Positions 59,437 through 64,000 of a stretch of 64,000 nucleotides of DNA are shown one piece after another. The notes under the pieces were generated by a model that made no database searches, was not told the origin of the DNA, and was given only the letters and a program-made list of their open reading frames with translations. A program made the translations under genes and the position numbers. Position 1 is the first letter of the stretch. Each line of letters starts with the position of its first letter. The DNA lies in NCBI GenBank assembly GCA_002490665.1, contig DKUL01000049.1, positions 31,193-95,192 on the forward strand, read 5' to 3'. This stretch comes from Lachnospiraceae bacterium UBA7205. Its GTDB lineage: Bacteria > Bacillota > Clostridia > Lachnospirales > Lachnospiraceae.

Positions 59437-61662
59437 TTACACCACTGTTTTATTACAAAACCGCTCTTTTAAATCATTCACCATCATGATGTATCTGTCC
59501 TTACACTGCTCAAATCGCTGCTGCTCAATCAGTTGAATACAAAAATACAGATAGCGGTCCCAAATAAACTGGTAAATTTCTTCATGATTTGTCCGCTTGT
59601 CAATCTGTTCCACAATAGCAGGTGCGGTGTGATAATATTCCTGAATCAGCTTTGGACCATCTGGTTGATTTTTCAACCAGTTATCGCGGAAGGTCCGAAA
59701 AGTGGTAAGCTCATAACAATCATCTGGTTTATTGAATGTTCGGCAGACTGCGGATGTAATAAAGCATCCTGATGACGTATTCTCTTTTTTGGGAGGTATA
59801 TAGCCATAATATTCCGACATCGCAAGATAATACCTTGCTTTTGCCTGTTCTTCCAAATCGTCACCTGCACTGCCTTTACACTGTATGCCATATTGCCACA
59901 TTGCTTTGGGATGCTGGTTTTCTGCGGCAGTTTCAATCAATTCATTTCTTGATTTCGATAACTTTGGAGTAAACTCTGTATCACTCTTGCCCAGCCAGTC
60001 ACTCATGAAAACCATTGCGGAAATACATCCGCCGTCAGCAGCTTTGGCACAGTTTCCCAGCAATTTTTTAACTTTTTCCTGTTCTTTATATCCTTCCGAC
60101 CAAAAAAGTAAATGAACATAGGACAGAAGATATCTTGCAAATAAAATTCCATGTTCAGCGTACATTCTGATTCCAGAAACTTCCTGATTAAATTGTACCG
60201 CATCAATCGTATCAATCGCCGGCGCAATTGTTTTTTCATAATACTTTTCCAAAATATATTCCGCATAAACGTTTGATGGCGTAACAAGCTTCCAGATTGA
60301 CCGCATATCCTTTTGTTCAAGATATTTTTGGATCTGTCTGACATTTGGTTCAGATGTATTCTTATCCTCCTCCAGACGTCTCTCCCAGATCTGTGCTTTT
60401 TTCTTTGCTTCGGCAAGTGCAGCCTGCCGCCACGCTTCTTCAATCTCAGCCTGATGTAGTTTGCGTTTCTTTTCCTCCAATTTTACGATGTTGTCATCAA
60501 AATCCATATCCTCATAGTTCTGCTGAATACGCTTTATCTCTTCAATTTTTTCTTCGATTTGAGGAATCGTTTTCTCTGGTATCTGAGCAATCGATTCGAT
60601 AATACATTTGTGTTTCTTTTCCTCCAATTTTACGATGTTGTCATCAAAATCCATATCCTCATAGTTCTGCTGAATATGCTTTATTTCTTCGATTTTTTCT
60701 TCAATTTGAAGAATTGTATCTTCTGGTATCTGAGCAATCATATCCGCAAAATGCTTTACTACTATCTCTTTTTCTGCACGGCACGCCTCCTCCATTCCAA
60801 AATATTGGGCAAATTCCTGTATTTCTCTGTGATTTGTGTGAGGAATAATATATAATATCCCATAAACATTCAAGTAATAGGGGTCATGCGTTACTCCCTC
60901 ACAGATCAAATCCATGATCTTTTCATAGTCTGCTTCGCGTGTATCCCCAGTCATAGTCTGAATCAGTCCTGCTGCTTCATCAATTGCCATTTCCGTCTGC
61001 CTGGAATCAAACTTTGGCAGCTTTAAAATATTCTTACGTATTAAAATGTTTACTGCGGTTTGAAGCAAATCTTTATACAGGCTCTCCAGTCCTGTCAGCA
61101 ACAGCTCTAAATGGTCTTTTTCCATGTATATTTCATTCTTCATTTTTCGTATTTTTGCATGATCTGAGGCGCTTCCAATTGCATTTCCCAATCCATGCAG
61201 CATATCAGCTCCCATATTTAACGCACCTGCCGTAAGTGCACCTTTCAGCGCACCCGACAGTCCAAATCCGCCTCCTTCCCAATAATGCCTGCGTCCAGCA
61301 TGTGCAGCACGATGTCCAATGATTTTTTGAGCCTCATTCTCTAATTCCGATGCCTTATAATCGTAAAAATTGATAATATTCTTAATACTTGAATTATCTG
61401 GTATCATCTGGGCTACTCCTTCACAGACACCATATTCCTGCATAACTGCTATAAAAAACTTCCTGCTGTCCGCTATCATCTGAGAATATCTTGGCAGTCC
61501 ATTCCCATATAAAGTATCAAAATCCCACACATTCTCCCTGTAAAAATCCGAATATTTTTTCGATTCGCTTCTCATATTGCCGACAAACTTTTGTCTGAAC
61601 TCATTATACTCAAGGACAGACTGGTCAAATTCCAGTTCTCTTCCGCATAATTTTATTTTCAT
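59437..61662 (-). CDS. Large coiled-coil protein with CFITSA C-terminal domain
   Basis: 741 residues. The N-terminal 100 residues are helical. A Gly/Ala-rich amphipathic stretch (about 145-170; GFGLSGALKGALTAGALNMG) could insert into membranes. A long charged region has a 49-residue tandem repeat (about 310-405). Near 530-640 are helical pairs like Sel1 repeats (AMVFMSDWLG, AMWQYGIQC). The C-terminal CFITSAVCRTFNKPDDCYEL is a conserved motif I associate with a CFI-box C-terminal domain of unknown role. Start ATG 61662 follows GGAG. It sits between the zinc-ribbon gene and a tiny hydrophobic ORF. Confidence 0.75.
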   Translation of the reverse strand: MKIKLCGRELEFDQSVLEYNEFRQKFVGNMRSESKKYSDFYRENVWDFDTLYGNGLPRYSQMIADSRKFFIAVMQEYGVCEGVAQMIPDNSSIKNIINFYDYKASELENEAQKIIGHRAAHAGRRHYWEGGGFGLSGALKGALTAGALNMGADMLHGLGNAIGSASDHAKIRKMKNEIYMEKDHLELLLTGLESLYKDLLQTAVNILIRKNILKLPKFDSRQTEMAIDEAAGLIQTMTGDTREADYEKIMDLICEGVTHDPYYLNVYGILYIIPHTNHREIQEFAQYFGMEEACRAEKEIVVKHFADMIAQIPEDTILQIEEKIEEIKHIQQNYEDMDFDDNIVKLEEKKHKCIIESIAQIPEKTIPQIEEKIEEIKRIQQNYEDMDFDDNIVKLEEKKRKLHQAEIEEAWRQAALAEAKKKAQIWERRLEEDKNTSEPNVRQIQKYLEQKDMRSIWKLVTPSNVYAEYILEKYYEKTIAPAIDTIDAVQFNQEVSGIRMYAEHGILFARYLLSYVHLLFWSEGYKEQEKVKKLLGNCAKAADGGCISAMVFMSDWLGKSDTEFTPKLSKSRNELIETAAENQHPKAMWQYGIQCKGSAGDDLEEQAKARYYLAMSEYYGYIPPKKENTSSGCFITSAVCRTFNKPDDCYELTTFRTFRDNWLKNQPDGPKLIQEYYHTAPAIVEQIDKRTNHEEIYQFIWDRYLYFCIQLIEQQRFEQCKDRYIMMVNDLKERFCNKTVV
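60465..60739 (-). repeat. 147-base tandem duplication inside the CFITSA gene
   Basis: Two copies begin at 60465 and 60612, a period of 147 bases (49 codons, in frame). Long runs are identical, such as the stretch encoding IQQNYEDMDFDDNIVKLEEK. It is a recent duplication that lengthened the coiled coil. Confidence 0.9.
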
Positions 61663-61713
61663 AATCATTCTCCATGTTCTTTCTTATTTTTGTCTGTGAC
61701 AGACTGAAAATTT

Positions 61714-62442
61714 TTACACTGATTTCATTTTCTTTAAAAGTGGAATGACAATCTCCTGCAAATCATCACAGAGTTCATAGCAGTCATCTGTTAAAAAGCG
61801 AAGCGGAAGTGTATATTTATCATTGATAATAATATTGGGAAACAGCTTTATGCTGACCACTTTTAAATCCTGTATATCACTGTAAGCGATAAACCCAGAC
61901 TGAAAACGCTCTGATACGAAATGCATGCCCTTGTCCGTCATCAGGAAACCTTCCTTTCCATTCCGCAAAAATGTATTATCGTAAAAAAATAAAAATAACT
62001 CCTTTTGTTTTTCCGCTTGATGATAAATCATTCGTATTTTGTCATATTGCTGTCGTTCCGAATTATCCTTGAAATTCCTGCATGGATGAAAATATTCATG
62101 ATATTCGCTGGATTTCTGTAGCTTGCGAAATGCCCGCTCTTCAATCAAATCAATTAACTCGGATGCGCTCAAAGCATTGGCAGGAATCGTAATCGGCTCT
62201 GGTAAATCAAAGTCAAACTCTTCGTCCATCGCTTCTGTCTGTGCCAAATCATTCGGAACAGTCTCTTCTGGTTGCTGTAATTCTAACGTCTCATCCATCT
62301 CTTCCTGTTTCTTTTGAAGCGATATCACCAGCCGCTTCCGTAATTCCTCTGTTTCCATTGATTGATCTACAATCTTTGTTCCGCAAGACATGCAAAATAT
62401 TGCATTGTCTGGCAATTTTGCCCCACATTGTATACAAAACAT
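61714..62442 (-). CDS. Zinc-ribbon protein with PH-like C-terminal domain
   Basis: 242 residues. N-terminal zinc ribbon MFCIQCGAKLPDNAIFCMSC (four Cys). An acidic, Gln/Glu-rich spacer (35-75) follows. A C-terminal region (about 80-240) with GKEGFLMTDKGMHFVSERF and FNIIINDKYTLPLR-like strands resembles bacterial PH-like domains that read membrane or protein signals. Start follows GAAGGAGAAAG. It is the middle gene of the cluster. Function unknown. Confidence 0.75.
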   Translation of the reverse strand: MFCIQCGAKLPDNAIFCMSCGTKIVDQSMETEELRKRLVISLQKKQEEMDETLELQQPEETVPNDLAQTEAMDEEFDFDLPEPITIPANALSASELIDLIEERAFRKLQKSSEYHEYFHPCRNFKDNSERQQYDKIRMIYHQAEKQKELFLFFYDNTFLRNGKEGFLMTDKGMHFVSERFQSGFIAYSDIQDLKVVSIKLFPNIIINDKYTLPLRFLTDDCYELCDDLQEIVIPLLKKMKSV

Positions 62443-62474
62443 ATGCTTTCTCCTTCTTCTGCTTTAAATTCCTA

Positions 62475-63935
62475 CTATTCTACTTCACCACGTTTAAATT
62501 TTCCTTTATGAAGAATCTTTCCATGATCATCATACAAAGTACCCTTTCCATGATACCGTCCATTCTTAAACTTTCCTTTATATTGTATGTCACCATTCGA
62601 AAAATACAGCGTTCCTTTGCCATCATAGCTTCCCTTCTTAAATTTGCCATCATAACGAAGGTACAAATAGTCCTTCCCTTGCTTTAACGCCTGATAGGTG
62701 TTAGGGCTGAATTCTTTTCCTTTTCCATTTGGCACACCATTTTTAAATGCTGCAACATAGTGTTTATTTGACAATATGACCGGGTATGTGATCAGTTTGT
62801 TTCCATTATAATAAGGAAACAGCTTCTCAACCTCGCTGTCTGCTGTATACGCTTTGTTCACAAACATCATAGAATCTTTAGAAATATTTTCTTCGGCAAT
62901 ACTGTTTGCACCCTGATATGTAATTCCATTACCATCATATTTGCCATTCTTATATTCGCCTTCATATGCTAATATATATTCATGGTTCTTTAATTTTGTA
63001 TATTCAATTCCATACCCATTCTGAAAACCATTTTTAAATCCGCCTATGTAATATACTGCTGTAATATATCTTGGGTAATTGCTTAATTCATATGCATCAT
63101 CCGTCCAAGTCTCAAGTAAAATACCTGTGCCATCCGGTTCGTTTTTCTTATTCAGTTTCCCAAAATATCTATATACTGCATCCTCCTTATGAACCGTTTT
63201 TTTATAATGTATCTTTCTTTCACCTAAGATAAAACCTGTTTTTACTTCTTCAAGATAAACAAACTGATCTATGTCAGCCTTCATCGCTTTCTTATAAGTT
63301 TTCATCAGCTTATCTGCTTTCTTCTTGTTCTCATATGGATAATTCTGTACTGCAAACAGATACTGACCTGTCATGTCTCCAATGGTCTGTTCCTTATTTT
63401 TAGAATCATCTGTCTCATATGAGTACGTCTGTTCCTCGCTGTCCGTATCCTCCAATACCGCCAAATTTTCAGTACCCTCCATCACTCTCTGGTATTCTCC
63501 AGAAAAGGTGGCTTCAAGTTCACCGATCATTCCATGTTCCTCGACACGGATTCCTCCGCTGGCTGTCGGATAGATTGTGACCCCTGCGCCTGCTTCATCA
63601 ATATATGCAATACTTCCGTCATCAAACAGGTCTGTGACAATTCCACCCACTTCCCCAACGCTTGCGCCTGCCCAGCTATTTCCATAAATACACAGATTTT
63701 TTGCCTCATCATAATAAAGCGTAATTTCTGCGCCGCTTGTATCTTCGTTTTCCCCCTGCGTCCAAGAATATGTTCCAATCAAATTATATTCCGCCTCATT
63801 GTTTTCAGTGTCCGTTGAAACAGTTTCTTTCCCTCTTTCATCAAACAGCCCTGCGACAGAAAAAAGGACGAATACGACGATCAACATAATGACAATTTTT
63901 TTAAGCATTCCTGCTTTCTTTTTACCTGTACCCAT
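62475..63935 (-). CDS. Membrane-anchored MORN-repeat protein
   Basis: 486 residues. An N-terminal helix (about 10-30) anchors it; an acidic linker (35-55) and a beta domain (50-150) follow. The C-terminal half (about 250-486) has at least seven MORN-type units such as YDGKFKKGSYDGKGTLYF and YKGKFKNGRYHGKGTLYD. MORN repeats bind lipids or proteins, or act as spacers. First gene of the cluster. Start ATG follows AAAGGA. A weak TTGACA-containing promoter may lie at 63983-63988. Confidence 0.85.
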   Translation of the reverse strand: MGTGKKKAGMLKKIVIMLIVVFVLFSVAGLFDERGKETVSTDTENNEAEYNLIGTYSWTQGENEDTSGAEITLYYDEAKNLCIYGNSWAGASVGEVGGIVTDLFDDGSIAYIDEAGAGVTIYPTASGGIRVEEHGMIGELEATFSGEYQRVMEGTENLAVLEDTDSEEQTYSYETDDSKNKEQTIGDMTGQYLFAVQNYPYENKKKADKLMKTYKKAMKADIDQFVYLEEVKTGFILGERKIHYKKTVHKEDAVYRYFGKLNKKNEPDGTGILLETWTDDAYELSNYPRYITAVYYIGGFKNGFQNGYGIEYTKLKNHEYILAYEGEYKNGKYDGNGITYQGANSIAEENISKDSMMFVNKAYTADSEVEKLFPYYNGNKLITYPVILSNKHYVAAFKNGVPNGKGKEFSPNTYQALKQGKDYLYLRYDGKFKKGSYDGKGTLYFSNGDIQYKGKFKNGRYHGKGTLYDDHGKILHKGKFKRGEVE

Positions 63936-64000
63936 ATAAATGATATCCTTTCATAAATATATCTTCTAATTTTTTCAGGTAGTGTCAAGTTTGCTACCCT

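Noticed and set aside
63978..63998. GGTAG...CTACC dyad at the window end as a transposon end
   Set aside because: Arms are only five bases and no transposase or target duplication is visible; it also overlaps a possible promoter.
1..64000. tRNA, rRNA or complete insertion sequence
   Set aside because: No tRNA-like cloverleaf, rRNA core sequence or intact transposase was recognised by eye; a covariance search would be needed to exclude small RNAs.

Overview
This 64 kb window looks like chromosome from a member of the Lachnospiraceae or a close relative (Clostridia, Bacillota). The basis is AGGAGG-type ribosome binding sites, TTGACA/TATAAT promoters with 17-base spacing, a T-box-controlled ileS, several LytTR two-component systems, DUF6809 and DUF3796 proteins, and GC content near 50 percent. 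This is inference from gene content; no rRNA or tRNA gene was seen.

Layout. 1-6 kb: an edge-truncated AAA-ATPase-like nuclease-family gene, an Rpn-type remnant, an alpha/beta hydrolase, and ileS behind a T-box leader with a 45-codon ORF between leader and ileS. 6-21 kb: a regulation-rich block with a single response regulator, a YdjI/YdjG/YdjH-like membrane-stress operon without pspA, a LytTR response regulator with its GHKL kinase, a surface protein, a LysM protein, a kinase paired with a fused double response regulator (REC-LytTR-REC-wHTH), a lipoprotein, and a SEDS protein under a PadR repressor. 22-25 kb: a second AgrC/AgrA-like pair and a small coiled-coil protein. 25-35 kb: a ten-gene Mrp/Mbh-type membrane operon with four NuoL/M/N-like subunits, preceded by trmB. 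35-43 kb: a DUF5722 glycosidase-like protein, a large exported protein, a methyltransferase and a chemoreceptor ending in PilZ. 43-45 kb: decayed gene remnants and a PD-(D/E)XK-type protein. 45-53 kb: a GntR-ABC operon, a MATE exporter, a LacI regulator, murI, and a chemoreceptor with an orphan solute-binding lipoprotein. 53-64 kb: accessory genes, namely an M56 peptidase remnant, AraC, cupin, two GNATs, an XRE/DUF3796 pair, and a four-part cluster (MORN protein, zinc-ribbon protein, CFITSA-motif coiled-coil protein, 25-residue hydrophobic peptide).

The strongest system-level signal is a shared promoter architecture. Three promoters (10.5, 14.7 and 20.1 kb) carry two direct GGTCGATTC-like half-sites 21 bases apart, with a TAYACT-like -10 exactly 34 bases downstream. 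A fourth, divergent copy with the same geometry lies before the LytTR regulator gene at 12.6 kb. This links the regulator to the YdjI operon, the LysM protein and the lipoprotein, the last two of which appear to share a C-terminal domain. It reads as a compact envelope-stress regulon encoded and controlled within about 12 kb. The fused double response regulator lies inside that interval.
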